A DNA stretch of 64,000 bases from NCBI GenBank assembly GCA_030418545.1, contig QAIB01000008.1, forward strand, positions 149,668-213,667, given 5' to 3'. A model generated the notes under the pieces. That model was not told the origin of the DNA and ran no database searches. It saw only the letters and a list, made by a program, of their open reading frames with translations. Source of the DNA: Xenophilus aerolatus. Its GTDB lineage: Bacteria > Pseudomonadota > Gammaproteobacteria > Burkholderiales > Burkholderiaceae_C. Positions 25,465 to 36,722 of the stretch are shown in pieces. The translations under genes were made by a program, and so were the position numbers. Each line of letters starts with the position of its first letter. Within the stretch, counting starts at the first letter, position 1.

Positions 25465-26142
25465 TCAGCCCGTGCGGCCGGCCAGCAGGTCGGTGAAGAG
25501 GCGGTGCTCGCAGCCCGGGTCGGAGCACTTCTCGCAGGGCCAGTTCCACGCCTGGGATTCGGTGCCTTTTCGGCCCGAAGCCCCCGTCCGCTCTGCGCTT
25601 TCCGCCATGGAATTGATGGCGTTCCAGGCGTTGGCGAGCCGTTCCGGGCCGCTGCCATGCACCACCGTGTAAGGCACGCCGCCACGGGCCAGGGCCGCGC
25701 GGACCAGCGCATCCACCGGCTCGCGCACATGCGGGCCGTCGCGCTGCAGGCCGTCGGCGACCCAGGGCAGGTCGAGGGCGGTGAGCAGCGTGATGGCGCA
25801 GCGCCGCTGGGCCGCGAGCGCGGCGTCGTAGAGCGAGGTGTCGGCGAAGAGCAGGTCGCTGTAGACGGCCGTCATCAGGGCGGTGGTGTCGGCCACGGCG
25901 ACGCCGTCCGCTGCCGCCGCGGCGATGCGGCGCGTCTGTTCGTCGGCAATGGCCGCCTGCTCCTCGGGCCGGGGCGTGCGGCCTTCGCGGTCGCACCACT
26001 CGCGCAGGTACTCGCCGACGAAGGTCGCAGCGATGCCGCGCGCCTGAAGGCGTGCCGTGAGGGCCCGAGCCAGCTCGGTCTTGCCGGTGCTTTCTGCACC
26101 GAGCACGGCGATCACGCAGCCGGCGGGCAGGCGGGGCGTCAT
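25465..26142 (-). CDS. NadR-like nicotinamide riboside kinase (AAA_28 ATPase)
   Basis: 225 residues with Walker A GAESTGKT at 15-22. The layout is that of the C-terminal kinase domain of NadR, which phosphorylates nicotinamide riboside to NMN. It overlaps pnuC by ATGA (26139-26142), and PnuC is the riboside importer that depends on such a kinase for trapping, so NAD salvage is the clear inference. There is no NMN adenylyltransferase or repressor domain. The extra C-terminal tail holds Cys203, Cys206, Cys211 and His213 (CEKCSDPGCEH), a possible zinc site not needed for the known kinase reaction. Confidence 0.85.
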   Translation of the reverse strand: MTPRLPAGCVIAVLGAESTGKTELARALTARLQARGIAATFVGEYLREWCDREGRTPRPEEQAAIADEQTRRIAAAAADGVAVADTTALMTAVYSDLLFADTSLYDAALAAQRRCAITLLTALDLPWVADGLQRDGPHVREPVDALVRAALARGGVPYTVVHGSGPERLANAWNAINSMAESAERTGASGRKGTESQAWNWPCEKCSDPGCEHRLFTDLLAGRTG

Positions 26143-26780
26143 GCCGGTTGCGCAGCCGCGGCGGGCGTTGGTAGCCGCCGACGCCACGCGACATAGCCCG
26201 CGACGCTGAGCGCTGCGAAGACAGCGTACAGGCCCACCGTGAGCCACAGGCCCTTGTGCACGAAGAGACCGACGCTGACGAGGTTGACCGCCAGCCACAC
26301 GCCCCAGTTCTCGATGAACTTGCGCGCCAGCAGCACCTGGCCGACCACGCTGAGCGCAGTGACGAAGCCGTCGGACCAGGGCACGTCGGTGTCGGTGAAG
26401 CGGTGCAGGAAGAGGGCCAGGGCCGGCCAGAGCAGCGCCGAGCCGGCCGCGGCGGCGAGCCAGCCGTGCGTCGAGAGTCGCGCCACCTGCAGACTGCTGC
26501 CGTCGGCCCGGTGCCCGCGCAGCCACTGGAACCACCCCCAGGCCGCCATCACGGCGAAGAAGACCTGCAGGCTGGCGTCGCCATAGATGCGGTGCGCGGC
26601 GAACACGCCCACGTAGAGCAGCGAACTGAGCATCGCCAGCGGCCAGCCCCAGTGCACCTCGCGCATGTTGCACGCGACCATGGCCAGCGCCAGCACGGCG
26701 GCGACGAGTTCGAGCCAGGAGGCGGGCGCACCGTCGATGTGGAAGGCGGGGGCAGCCAGGAGGTCGAGCAGCGCGGGCAC
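26139..26780 (-). CDS. pnuC: PnuC-family nicotinamide riboside transporter
   Basis: 213 residues with about seven hydrophobic segments; imports nicotinamide riboside across the inner membrane by facilitated diffusion. The family pattern NMREVHWGWPLAMLSSLLY, the GWFQWLRG segment and KFIENWGVWLAVN are visible. GTG 26780 is chosen because a longer frame upstream runs into the intergenic repeat and because TGAGG precedes it by 8 nt. Coupled to the kinase gene downstream. Confidence 0.88.
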   Translation of the reverse strand: MPALLDLLAAPAFHIDGAPASWLELVAAVLALAMVACNMREVHWGWPLAMLSSLLYVGVFAAHRIYGDASLQVFFAVMAAWGWFQWLRGHRADGSSLQVARLSTHGWLAAAAGSALLWPALALFLHRFTDTDVPWSDGFVTALSVVGQVLLARKFIENWGVWLAVNLVSVGLFVHKGLWLTVGLYAVFAALSVAGYVAWRRRLPTPAAAAQPA

Positions 26781-26866
26781 GACGCGAGCCTCAGCGATAA
26801 GCCATCGACGGCAGCGACGAAATATCGACTGTGCTGGAGGCCGCGGAGCTGGCCACGCGGGAACAT

Positions 26867-26913
26867 CCGCGGAACCGGCTTTGCCGGGCCGCAGGATGTG
26901 CCCCCTGAGGGGG
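26867..26913 (+). repeat. GC-rich intergenic repeat, copy 2
   Basis: Same core as at 24394-24440 (GGAACCGGCT, GCCGGGCCGC, then CCCCCTGAGGGG). It fills most of the 177-bp gap between ftsB and pnuC. Confidence 0.75.
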
Positions 26914-26957
26914 TATCGGGCGGCTACACGCAGTGAGCCGCCCAAACGGGGGGGAGC

Positions 26958-27236
26958 TCATTTTGCGATCTGGACCAGGATCTCGTTGGGCTTGACCATG
27001 CCCAGTTCCTGTCGGGCGCGCTCCTCGACCATCTCGATGCCCTCCTTGAGGTCGTTCACCTCGGATTCGAGTCGCTCGTTGGCGATCTGCGCCTTGGCAT
27101 TGGCCTCTTTCTGGTCGTTGAGCTTCTTCTGCAGCTGGGCCACCTCGGGCACGCTCCCGCGCCCGGTCCACAGCTGGAACTGCAACAGCACCAGCAAAAG
27201 GACCAGGACGATCGGAACGACGAAACGGGAGCGCAT
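26958..27236 (-). CDS. ftsB: Cell division protein FtsB
   Basis: 92 residues: one N-terminal membrane helix (VVPIVLVLLLVLLQFQLW) followed by a periplasmic coiled coil (AQLQKKLNDQKEANAKAQ) and the VEERARQELGMVKPNE motif conserved in FtsB. It works with FtsL and FtsQ to activate septal peptidoglycan synthesis. Located 20 bp after eno, an arrangement usual in beta- and gammaproteobacteria. Last gene of the pyrG operon. Confidence 0.95.
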   Translation of the reverse strand: MRSRFVVPIVLVLLLVLLQFQLWTGRGSVPEVAQLQKKLNDQKEANAKAQIANERLESEVNDLKEGIEMVEERARQELGMVKPNEILVQIAK

Positions 27237-27256
27237 GGCCCGCCGTGGGGTACCGG

Positions 27257-28543
<1,287 letters not shown>

Positions 28544-28591
28544 TCAGTGGCTCTCCAGTTTTTTGAAATCGGTGTGCAGCAGGGTGGGACC

Positions 28592-28882
28592 TCAAAGTCC
28601 CTCGACGGCGATCATGTTCATGATGGCGGCACCGGCCCGCGCGTCGCGCGCCTTGCGGTACTCCTCGGTCTCGTAGAAGGCCTTGGCCTTCTCGAAGCTC
28701 GGGAACTTCAGCAGCACGACGCGCTTGGGCTGCCAGTCGCCTTCGAGCGGCTGCACCTCGCCGCCCCGCACGCAGACCTCGGCGCCATGCGCCTGCATGG
28801 CCGCGGAGGACAGTTTCTTGTACTCCTCGTACTGCGTGGGATTGGTGACGTCGACGTAGGCGATGACGTAGCCGCTGGGCAT
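28592..28882 (-). CDS. DUF1330 domain protein
   Basis: 96 residues, a dimeric alpha/beta-barrel-type small domain. The pattern YVIAYVDVTNPTQYEEY, with RGGEVQPLEGDWQPKRVV and a YETEEYRKARDARAG C-terminus, matches DUF1330. Its function is not established. It lies 31 bp after kdsA and 48 bp before eno, so it is co-transcribed with them, a recurring neighbour in Burkholderiales. Confidence 0.92.
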   Translation of the reverse strand: MPSGYVIAYVDVTNPTQYEEYKKLSSAAMQAHGAEVCVRGGEVQPLEGDWQPKRVVLLKFPSFEKAKAFYETEEYRKARDARAGAAIMNMIAVEGL

Positions 28883-28913
28883 GTGATGTGTCTCCGGATG
28901 AGGGGCGAGGAAA

Positions 28914-29771
28914 TCAGGCGTCGAAGGCGTTCTCGAGGAAGCCGTTCTTCTTGGTGATGCGATCGAGCGCGACGAGCGTCTCGAGCAGCGCCTTCATGTG
29001 CTTGAGCGGCACCGCGTTGGGGCCGTCCGACAGGGCCTTGTTCGGGTCGGGGTGCGTCTCCATGAAGAGGCCCGCCACGCCCACGGCCACGGCCGCACGC
29101 GAGAGCACCGGCACGAACTCGCGCTGGCCGCCGGAGCTGGTGCCCTGGCCGCCGGGCAGCTGCACGGAATGGGTGGCGTCGAACACCACCGGCGCGCCGG
29201 TCTCGCGCATGATCGCCAGGCCGCGCATGTCCGAGACGAGGTTGTTGTAGCCGAAGCTCGCACCCCGCTCGCAGGCCATGAAGCTGTCTTCGGCCAGGCC
29301 CTTTTCCCGGGCCGCCGCACGCGCCTTGTCGATGACGTTCTTCATGTCGTGCGGCGCGAGGAACTGGCCCTTCTTGATGTTCACCGGCTTGCCCGACTGC
29401 GCGGCGGCGCGGATGAAGTCGGTCTGGCGGCACAGGAAGGCGGGCGTCTGCAGCACGTCGACCACCTTGGCGGCCTCGGTGATGTCGTCTTCGGAGTGCA
29501 CGTCGGTCAGCACCGGCAGGGCCAGCTCGCGCTTGACCTTGGCCAGGATCTCCAGGCCCTTCTCGCGACCCGGGCCGCGAAAGCTGGTGCCCGATGAACG
29601 GTTGGCCTTGTCGAAGCTGCTCTTGAAGATGAAGGGGATGCCCAGCGAAGCCGTGATCTCCTTCAGCGTGCCCGCGGTGTCGAGCTGCAGCTGCTCGGAC
29701 TCGACCACGCAGGGGCCGGCGATGAGGAAGAAGGGCTGGTCCAGGCCGACGTCGAAGCCGCAGAGTTTCAT
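28914..29771 (-). CDS. kdsA: 3-deoxy-D-manno-octulosonate 8-phosphate synthase
   Basis: 285 residues; condenses phosphoenolpyruvate with arabinose 5-phosphate for lipopolysaccharide KDO. Motifs [19 protein letters not shown] and DVHSEDD are present. The N-terminal segment reads [10 protein letters not shown]: the Cys aligns with the metal-binding Cys of the Aquifex-type enzyme, where E. coli has Asn, so a metal-dependent class II enzyme is inferred. Located 18 bp after pyrG. Confidence 0.97.
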   Translation of the reverse strand: MKLCGFDVGLDQPFFLIAGPCVVESEQLQLDTAGTLKEITASLGIPFIFKSSFDKANRSSGTSFRGPGREKGLEILAKVKRELALPVLTDVHSEDDITEAAKVVDVLQTPAFLCRQTDFIRAAAQSGKPVNIKKGQFLAPHDMKNVIDKARAAAREKGLAEDSFMACERGASFGYNNLVSDMRGLAIMRETGAPVVFDATHSVQLPGGQGTSSGGQREFVPVLSRAAVAVGVAGLFMETHPDPNKALSDGPNAVPLKHMKALLETLVALDRITKKNGFLENAFDA

Positions 29772-29789
29772 GTGCGCTCCCTGCCCGGA

Positions 29790-31607
<1,818 letters not shown>

Positions 31608-31608
31608 C

Positions 31609-31614
31609 TACATT
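31609..31614 (+). promoter_or_regulatory. -10-like TACATT directly before coaBC
   Basis: Lies 7 nt before ATG 31622, with no Shine-Dalgarno in between. A transcript from here would be nearly leaderless. The same layout is seen before parE and the diguanylate cyclase gene. Confidence 0.45.
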
Positions 31615-31621
31615 CCGCGCC

Positions 31622-32851
31622 ATGCAAGACCTCGCCGGCAAACACATCGTCCTGGGGCTCACCGGTGGGGTGGCCTGCTACAAGTCGGCCGAGCTGTGCC
31701 GGCTGCTGGTCAAGGCCGGTGCGCAGGTGCAGGTCGTGATGACCGAGGCGGCGGCGCAGTTCATCACGCCGGTGACGATGCAGGCCCTGTCGGGCCGGCC
31801 GGTGTATGTCTCGCAATGGGATGCGCGCGAGCACAACAACATGCCGCACATCAACCTCAGCCGCGAGGCCGATGCGATCGTGCTGGCCCCAGCCAGCGCC
31901 GACTTCATCGCGCGGCTGGTGCAGGGCCGTTCCGACGAACTGCTGAGCCTGATGTGCCTCGCGCGGCCGATGGAGCGGGTGCCGCTGCTGGTCGCGCCGG
32001 CCATGAACCGCGAGATGTGGGCCCACCCGGCCACGCAGCGCAACCTGCGCCAGCTCGATGCCGACGGCGCCCGCGTGCTGGGCGTGGGCAGCGGCTGGCA
32101 GGCCTGCGGCGAGACCGGTGACGGCCGCATGCTGGAGCCGGCGCAGTTGCTCGAAGAGATCGTGGCCCAGTTCCAGTCCAAGGTGCTGGCCGGGCAGCAC
32201 GTGGTGGTCACGGCCGGCCCCACCTTCGAGGCGCTCGACCCGATCCGCGGCATCACCAACCACTCGTCCGGCAAGATGGGCTTCGCCATCGCGCGCGCGG
32301 CGCGGGAGGCCGGCGCGCAGGTCACGCTGATCGCCGGGCCGGTGCACCTGGAGACGCCGCGCGGCGTCCAGCGCACCGACGTGCTTTCAGCGCAAAACAT
32401 GCTCGCAGCGGCCGAGGATGCTGCGCAGGCAGCTACAGTTTTCATAGCAACCGCCGCCGTGGCGGACTGGCGTCCGGCGGAGCAGGCGAGCCAGAAGATC
32501 AAGAAGAACGGCGACGGCCAGACGCCCGTGCTGCACTTCGTCGAGAACCCCGACATCCTGGCCCGGATCGCCCGCAGCGATCGGGCCCGCCAGGGCGCGC
32601 TGTTCTGCGTCGGCTTCGCGGCCGAGAGCGAGAACCTCGTCGAGCATGCCAAGGCCAAGCGCGAGCGCAAGGGCATCCCGCTGCTGGTGGGCAACATCGG
32701 CCCGCTGACCTTCGGGCAGGACGACAACAGCCTGCTGCTGGTGGACGCCCAAGGCGTGCGCGAACTGCCGCGTGCCCCCAAGCTGCAGCTCGCCCGCGAG
32801 CTGGTGGCCGAGATCGCCGCACGGCTGCCGCGCAACCCGCCCGCCCCATGA
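31622..32851 (+). CDS. coaBC: Bifunctional phosphopantothenoylcysteine synthetase/decarboxylase
   Basis: 409 residues; adds cysteine to 4'-phosphopantothenate and decarboxylates the product, two steps of coenzyme A synthesis. The N-terminal flavin decarboxylase domain shows PAMNREMWAHPATQ and the active-site Cys in CGETGDGRM; the C-terminal synthetase domain shows VTAGPTFEALDPIRGITN and the KKNG region. Residues about 260-276 are encoded by a dispersed hairpin repeat (32405-32449). Divergent from pyrG; ATGA overlap with the next gene. Confidence 0.97.
   Translation: MQDLAGKHIVLGLTGGVACYKSAELCRLLVKAGAQVQVVMTEAAAQFITPVTMQALSGRPVYVSQWDAREHNNMPHINLSREADAIVLAPASADFIARLVQGRSDELLSLMCLARPMERVPLLVAPAMNREMWAHPATQRNLRQLDADGARVLGVGSGWQACGETGDGRMLEPAQLLEEIVAQFQSKVLAGQHVVVTAGPTFEALDPIRGITNHSSGKMGFAIARAAREAGAQVTLIAGPVHLETPRGVQRTDVLSAQNMLAAAEDAAQAATVFIATAAVADWRPAEQASQKIKKNGDGQTPVLHFVENPDILARIARSDRARQGALFCVGFAAESENLVEHAKAKRERKGIPLLVGNIGPLTFGQDDNSLLLVDAQGVRELPRAPKLQLARELVAEIAARLPRNPPAP
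32405..32449 (+). repeat. Hairpin-repeat copy inside coaBC
   Basis: GCAGC...GCTGC hairpin (32405-32424) followed by CAGCTACAGTTTTCATAGCA (32430-32449). It aligns along about 69 bp with the intergenic copy near 50195-50263, and stands out as AT-richer than the rest of coaBC. Confidence 0.6.
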
Positions 32852-33303
32852 ACCCCGAATGGAACACCCCGCCCGGCGGCGACTTCGCCCGCTACGTGGA
32901 GCAGCTCACGGCGCGATCGCTGCGGCAGGTGAGCGCGCCGCAGTCGCACGAGCACCAGATGGACGTCGGCATGGGCGACCACGCGCCGCCATCGCCGCCG
33001 CGGGGCAAGGGCTTGCCGGCAGCGCCCGCCGCTCCGACGGTCGGCAAGCCGGCCGGCAATGACGGCGCGATGCGCGGCTTCGCGCGTTCGCTGGCCATCG
33101 GCTGGGCCGGCCTGCTGCTGGTGCTGCTCAGCAGCGGCGCCACCGTTGCAGCGCTGGGCGTCCTCGTCGCCGGGCTGTGGGCCGGATTCCAGTTGCGCCG
33201 CTGGCTGCTGCCGCCCGGTGGGGCGGCCGGGCTCAAGGCGGCACTCGAAGACATCGCACGGCAGCAGGCCGTGCAGAACCGACAAGGAAAGAACAAGCCA
33301 TGA
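32848..33303 (+). CDS. Membrane protein of unknown function between coaBC and dut
   Basis: 151 residues. A soluble N-terminal part ([13 protein letters not shown]; then a Pro/Gly-rich linker) is followed by two closely spaced hydrophobic segments (about 72-106: [20 protein letters not shown] and [10 protein letters not shown]) and a basic tail. It is joined by ATGA overlaps to both coaBC and dut, so it is translated with them. I do not recognise a family; it is probably a lineage-specific inner membrane protein. Confidence 0.75.
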   Translation: MNPEWNTPPGGDFARYVEQLTARSLRQVSAPQSHEHQMDVGMGDHAPPSPPRGKGLPAAPAAPTVGKPAGNDGAMRGFARSLAIGWAGLLLVLLSSGATVAALGVLVAGLWAGFQLRRWLLPPGGAAGLKAALEDIARQQAVQNRQGKNKP

Positions 33304-33746
33304 AGATCGACGTGCGCGTGCTCGACGCCCGCATGAAGGACGAACTGCCGCGCTACGCCACCCCCGGCAGCGCCGGCCTGGACCTGCGCGCCTGCCTCGC
33401 CGAGCCCTTGACGCTGGCGCCCGGCGCCTGTGAACTCGTGGGCACCGGGCTGGCGATCCACCTGGCCGATCCCGGCTACGCGGCGCTGATCCTGCCGCGC
33501 TCGGGCCTGGGCCACAAGCACGGCATCGTGCTGGGCAACCTCGTGGGCCTGATCGACAGCGACTACCAGGGCGAGCTCAAGATCAGCGCCTGGAACCGCA
33601 GCCAGACCGCCTTCGTCATCCAGCCCATGGAGCGCCTGGCCCAACTGGTGGTCGTGCCCGTCGTTCAGGCGCGGTTCAACCTCGTCGACGCCTTCGCGCC
33701 CACCGAGCGTGGCGAGGGGGGCTACGGCTCCACCGGCACGCGCTGA
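33300..33746 (+). CDS. dut: dUTP diphosphatase (dUTPase)
   Basis: 148 residues, trimeric all-beta enzyme; hydrolyses dUTP to dUMP, keeping uracil out of DNA. All five motifs are visible: [42 protein letters not shown] and the C-terminal [13 protein letters not shown] 33300 overlaps the upstream stop. Pairing with coaBC is common in proteobacteria. Confidence 0.97.
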   Translation: MKIDVRVLDARMKDELPRYATPGSAGLDLRACLAEPLTLAPGACELVGTGLAIHLADPGYAALILPRSGLGHKHGIVLGNLVGLIDSDYQGELKISAWNRSQTAFVIQPMERLAQLVVVPVVQARFNLVDAFAPTERGEGGYGSTGTR

Positions 33747-33909
33747 AAGCGCCTCGTTGCAACTGTGAGGGCCGGGTAAAGGTGTGAACCCGGTCAGGTG
33801 CGGGCGTATCCGAGATCTCAGAATGTTGGACCTGTCATCGCCCGGCGAGCACGGGCGTTGAAGAAGCAGCATCAGTGGTGAGCCCACCGCTTGCCCAGAG
33901 GAGCCTCAC

Positions 33910-34419
33910 ATGCAACGCCTGACCCGCATCCTGTCCATCACCGCCGCCGCCGTGGCGGTATCCATGCTCACGGCCTGCGTGGCGCCCGCGCCGGTCTACT
34001 ACCAGCAGTCGAGCTATCCCTACCAGCCGGCGCAGCCGGTCTATCCGGCCGGCTACGGCGCCAACCCGTACGTCGAGCTGGGCCACGTCGCCAACATCGA
34101 GGTGATCCAGTCCCAGACCCCGGGCTACGGCACCTCGGGCGGCGGTGCCGTGGCAGGCGGTGTCATCGGCGGGGTGGTGGGCAACCAGTTCGGCCGCGGC
34201 AACGGGCGCGCAGCGGCCACGGCGCTGGGCGTGATCGGCGGCGCCCTGCTGGGGAACACGATCGAGGCGCAGAACAACGCGCCGCGCGTCTACCAGAGCT
34301 ACCGCGTCTCGGTGCAGACCGACAACGGTGCGTATCGCGCCTTCGACGTGCCCAGCCCGGGCGACCTGCGCATCGGCGACCGCGTGCGCATCGACAACGG
34401 GCAGATCTCCCGTTATTGA
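33910..34419 (+). CDS. Glycine-zipper 2TM lipoprotein (SlyB/17-kDa antigen-like)
   Basis: 169 residues. Signal peptide with lipobox MLTAC near residue 22, so outer membrane lipoprotein. A Tyr/Pro/Gln-rich segment follows, then the glycine zipper (GGGAVAGGVIGGVVGNQFG and ALGVIGGALLGN) that forms a membrane hairpin, and a C-terminal beta part ending in RIDNGQISRY. AGGAG is present before the ATG. Such proteins stabilise the envelope; the specific role is unknown. Confidence 0.88.
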   Translation: MQRLTRILSITAAAVAVSMLTACVAPAPVYYQQSSYPYQPAQPVYPAGYGANPYVELGHVANIEVIQSQTPGYGTSGGGAVAGGVIGGVVGNQFGRGNGRAAATALGVIGGALLGNTIEAQNNAPRVYQSYRVSVQTDNGAYRAFDVPSPGDLRIGDRVRIDNGQISRY

Positions 34420-34461
34420 CCCACCCCCAAGGCTTCGCGGACTTCGTTCCGCTTCGCCAAG

Positions 34462-34504
34462 CCCCTCAAGGGGGCACACGCGACGGCCCGGCAAAGCCGG
34501 TTCC
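34462..34504 (-). repeat. GC-rich intergenic repeat, copy 3 (reverse)
   Basis: Reverse complement of the element at 24394 and 26867 (CCCCTCAAGGGGGC, then CGGCCCGGCAAAGCCGGTTCC). It lies between the lipoprotein gene and the FKBP gene end. Confidence 0.75.
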
Positions 34505-34564
34505 ATGCGTGTTCCCGCATGGCCTGCTCCGCGGCCACCTGAGCGGGGAGGGTGAGGGCGTTGC

Positions 34565-35089
34565 TCAGTGCAGGCGGTCGTTGCCCGGCGCCATCGGCTC
34601 GAAGCGGAAGAAGCCCGTGCCGGCGGTGCCCTTGCCGATCTCTTCCTCCGTCGCCTCGCGCACCGAGCGCACGGTGACCGACAGGCGCAGCGCGATGCCG
34701 GCCAGCGGGTGGTTGCCGTCGAGCACGAGGTGGTCCGGGTAGATCTCGGCCACGGTGTAGAGCGCGTTCTTGGGGATGCTGTCGCTCACGCCCTGCGGCA
34801 GGGCAGCGCCGTCGAAGGTCATGCCTTCCTCGACCTCGGCCGGGAAGAGCGAGCGCGGCTCGAGGAAGAGCAACTGGTCGTCGAAGTCACCGAAGGCCTG
34901 CTCGGGCTCCAGGTGCAGCGACACCACGTCGCCCACCTCATGGCCCTGCAGGGCCGCCTCGACGGTGTCGAAGAGGTCGTCGCCGCCGATGAGGAACTCC
35001 ACCGGTTCGTCCAGCACATCGAGCGTGTCGCCCAGGGTGTCCTTGAGCGTCCAGGTCAGGCCGACCACGCATTGGGGGGTGATTTCCAT
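34565..35089 (-). CDS. FKBP-type peptidyl-prolyl isomerase (SlyD-like)
   Basis: 174 residues from ATG 35089 (an alternative ATG at 35107 would add six residues). SlyD-type layout: an FKBP half at the start (GLTWTLKDTLGDTLD) and end, with a chaperone insert in the middle (GHEVGDVVSLHLEPEQAFG). No His-rich metal tail is present, unlike E. coli SlyD. Cytosolic folding factor. Its start faces that of roxA with only 16 bp between the two ATGs. Confidence 0.85.
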   Translation of the reverse strand: MEITPQCVVGLTWTLKDTLGDTLDVLDEPVEFLIGGDDLFDTVEAALQGHEVGDVVSLHLEPEQAFGDFDDQLLFLEPRSLFPAEVEEGMTFDGAALPQGVSDSIPKNALYTVAEIYPDHLVLDGNHPLAGIALRLSVTVRSVREATEEEIGKGTAGTGFFRFEPMAPGNDRLH

Positions 35090-35090
35090 G

Positions 35091-35104
35091 GGGGAGAATT
35101 CTCC
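35091..35104. promoter_or_regulatory. Palindrome shared by two divergent translation starts
   Basis: GGGAGAATTCTCCC, a perfect 14-bp palindrome lying between ATG 35106 (+) and ATG 35089 (-). On each strand it offers GGGAG as ribosome site or GAGAAT as a -10-like element. Confidence 0.6.
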
Positions 35105-35105
35105 C

Positions 35106-36242
35106 ATGGACATCTCCCGACCGCTGCCCCTGCTGGGCGGCCTCACGCCCGAACGATTCATGCGCCGGCACTGGCAGAAGAAGCCGCTGCTGGTGCGCCA
35201 GGCCATGCCGGGCATCGTGCCGCCGGTGGCGCGCCAGCGGCTCTTCGAACTCGCGGGCGAGGAGGGCGTCGAGTCCCGCCTGGTCGAGCACGACGCCCGC
35301 CGCGGATGGCGCCTGCGCCATGGCCCCCTGGCGCGCCGCGCGCTGCCGCCACTGGCCCGGCGCGCCTGGACGCTGCTGGTGCAGGGCGTGGACCTGCACG
35401 ACGAGGCGGCGCATGCGCTGCTGCAGGCCTTCCGCTTCATGCCCGACGCGCGGCTGGACGACCTCATGATCAGCTACGCCAGCGATGGCGGCGGCGTCGG
35501 GCCGCATTTCGACAGCTACGACGTGTTCCTGCTGCAGGTCAGCGGCCGGCGCGAATGGGCGATCGGGCGCCAGCGTGACCTGTCGCTCAAGCCCGACCTG
35601 CCGCTGAAGATCCTCGCGAACTTCGAGCCCGAGCAGCGCTTCGTGCTCGAGCCCGGCGACATGCTGTACCTGCCGCCGCGCTATGCGCACGACGGGGTGG
35701 CCGTGGGCGGCGACTGCATGACCTACTCCATCGGCCTGCGTGCGGCCACCGACGCCGAACTGGGTGCCGACCTCCTGGCCCGCGTCGCCGACGCGGCCAA
35801 CGACGAGCTGGCCGAAAGCGGCCCGGCACGACGCTACGGCGACGCATCGCAGCCGGCCGTCGAGCGGCCCGGTGCCATTCCGGCGGCGCTGCAGGCCTTC
35901 GCGCGCGAGGCGGTGCGCCGAGCGGTTGCCGGCGACGAGGCCATCGACCGCGCACTGGGCGAAGCGCTGACGGAGCCCAAGTCCAACGTGTGGTTCGACC
36001 CTTCGGAAGCCGGCGAGCTGACGCGGGGCGTGCGGCTGGACCGCCGCACACGCATGCTCTACGACGAGCGCCACGTGTTCATCAACGGCGAGAGCTTCCG
36101 TGCCGGCGGCCGCGACGCGACGCTGATGCGCCGGCTCAGCGACGAACGCATGCTGGCGCCGCGTGAGCTGCGGCATGCCAGCGCCGAGGCCCTCGAACTG
36201 CTGCAGGACTGGCACGAAGCGGGGTGGCTGCATGCCGAGTGA
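35106..36242 (+). CDS. roxA: Ribosomal oxygenase, JmjC/cupin_4 (RoxA type)
   Basis: 378 residues. Fe(II)/2-oxoglutarate-dependent oxygenase that hydroxylates an Arg of ribosomal protein L16 in E. coli. The iron triad is visible: His134 and Asp136 (GPHFDSYD) and His195 (PPRYAHDG). The N-terminal ERFMRRHWQKKPLLVRQA is the family signature. The C-terminal half has the dimerisation and winged-helix-like parts. Head-to-head with the FKBP gene; overlaps the next gene by 11 bp. Confidence 0.93.
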   Translation: MDISRPLPLLGGLTPERFMRRHWQKKPLLVRQAMPGIVPPVARQRLFELAGEEGVESRLVEHDARRGWRLRHGPLARRALPPLARRAWTLLVQGVDLHDEAAHALLQAFRFMPDARLDDLMISYASDGGGVGPHFDSYDVFLLQVSGRREWAIGRQRDLSLKPDLPLKILANFEPEQRFVLEPGDMLYLPPRYAHDGVAVGGDCMTYSIGLRAATDAELGADLLARVADAANDELAESGPARRYGDASQPAVERPGAIPAALQAFAREAVRRAVAGDEAIDRALGEALTEPKSNVWFDPSEAGELTRGVRLDRRTRMLYDERHVFINGESFRAGGRDATLMRRLSDERMLAPRELRHASAEALELLQDWHEAGWLHAE

Positions 36243-36720
36243 ACTGCCCGAGGGCGCCTTCGACGGGCGCCAGGCCTTCATCTCTCACCTGCGCACGGCC
36301 TTCGCAGCCGCCGCGCAGCAGGGTTGGAAGGAAATGGTTCTGAGTGACGCCGACTTCCTCGACTGGCCGCTGGGCGAGCGCGAGGTGATCGACGCGCTGC
36401 AGGCCTGGGCGGCTTCGGGCCGCAGCCTGCGCCTGCTGGCGCGGCGCTTCGACGGCGTCGAGCGCCAGCATGCGCGCTTCGTCCAGTGGCGGCGCATGTG
36501 GGACCACATCGTGCAGGCGCGGGCGGTGCCGGGCGAGGGCAGCAGCGAGGTGCCCAGTGCCCTCTGGACGCCGGGCTGGTTCCTGCACCGCATCGACCCG
36601 GAGCGCTGCCGCGGCGTCTGCGGGCTCGAGGCCGAGGCGCGCGTGGGGCTGCGCCAGGCGCTCGACGAGCAATTCCAGCAGGGCCGGCCGGCCTTTTCCG
36701 CGTCGGTGCTCGGTCTCTAG
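36232..36720 (+). CDS. Conserved hypothetical protein downstream of roxA
   Basis: 162 residues from ATG 36232. Contains DADFLDWPLGEREVIDALQ, LRLLARRFDGVERQHARF and WTPGWFLHRIDPERCRG. No signal peptide or membrane segment; about half helical. It overlaps roxA by 11 bp, so the two are translated together. I recall similar proteins of unknown function next to roxA-type genes in Comamonadaceae, with no known activity. Ends 2 bp from the convergent MBL gene. Confidence 0.8.
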   Translation: MPSELPEGAFDGRQAFISHLRTAFAAAAQQGWKEMVLSDADFLDWPLGEREVIDALQAWAASGRSLRLLARRFDGVERQHARFVQWRRMWDHIVQARAVPGEGSSEVPSALWTPGWFLHRIDPERCRGVCGLEAEARVGLRQALDEQFQQGRPAFSASVLGL

Positions 36721-36722
36721 CC

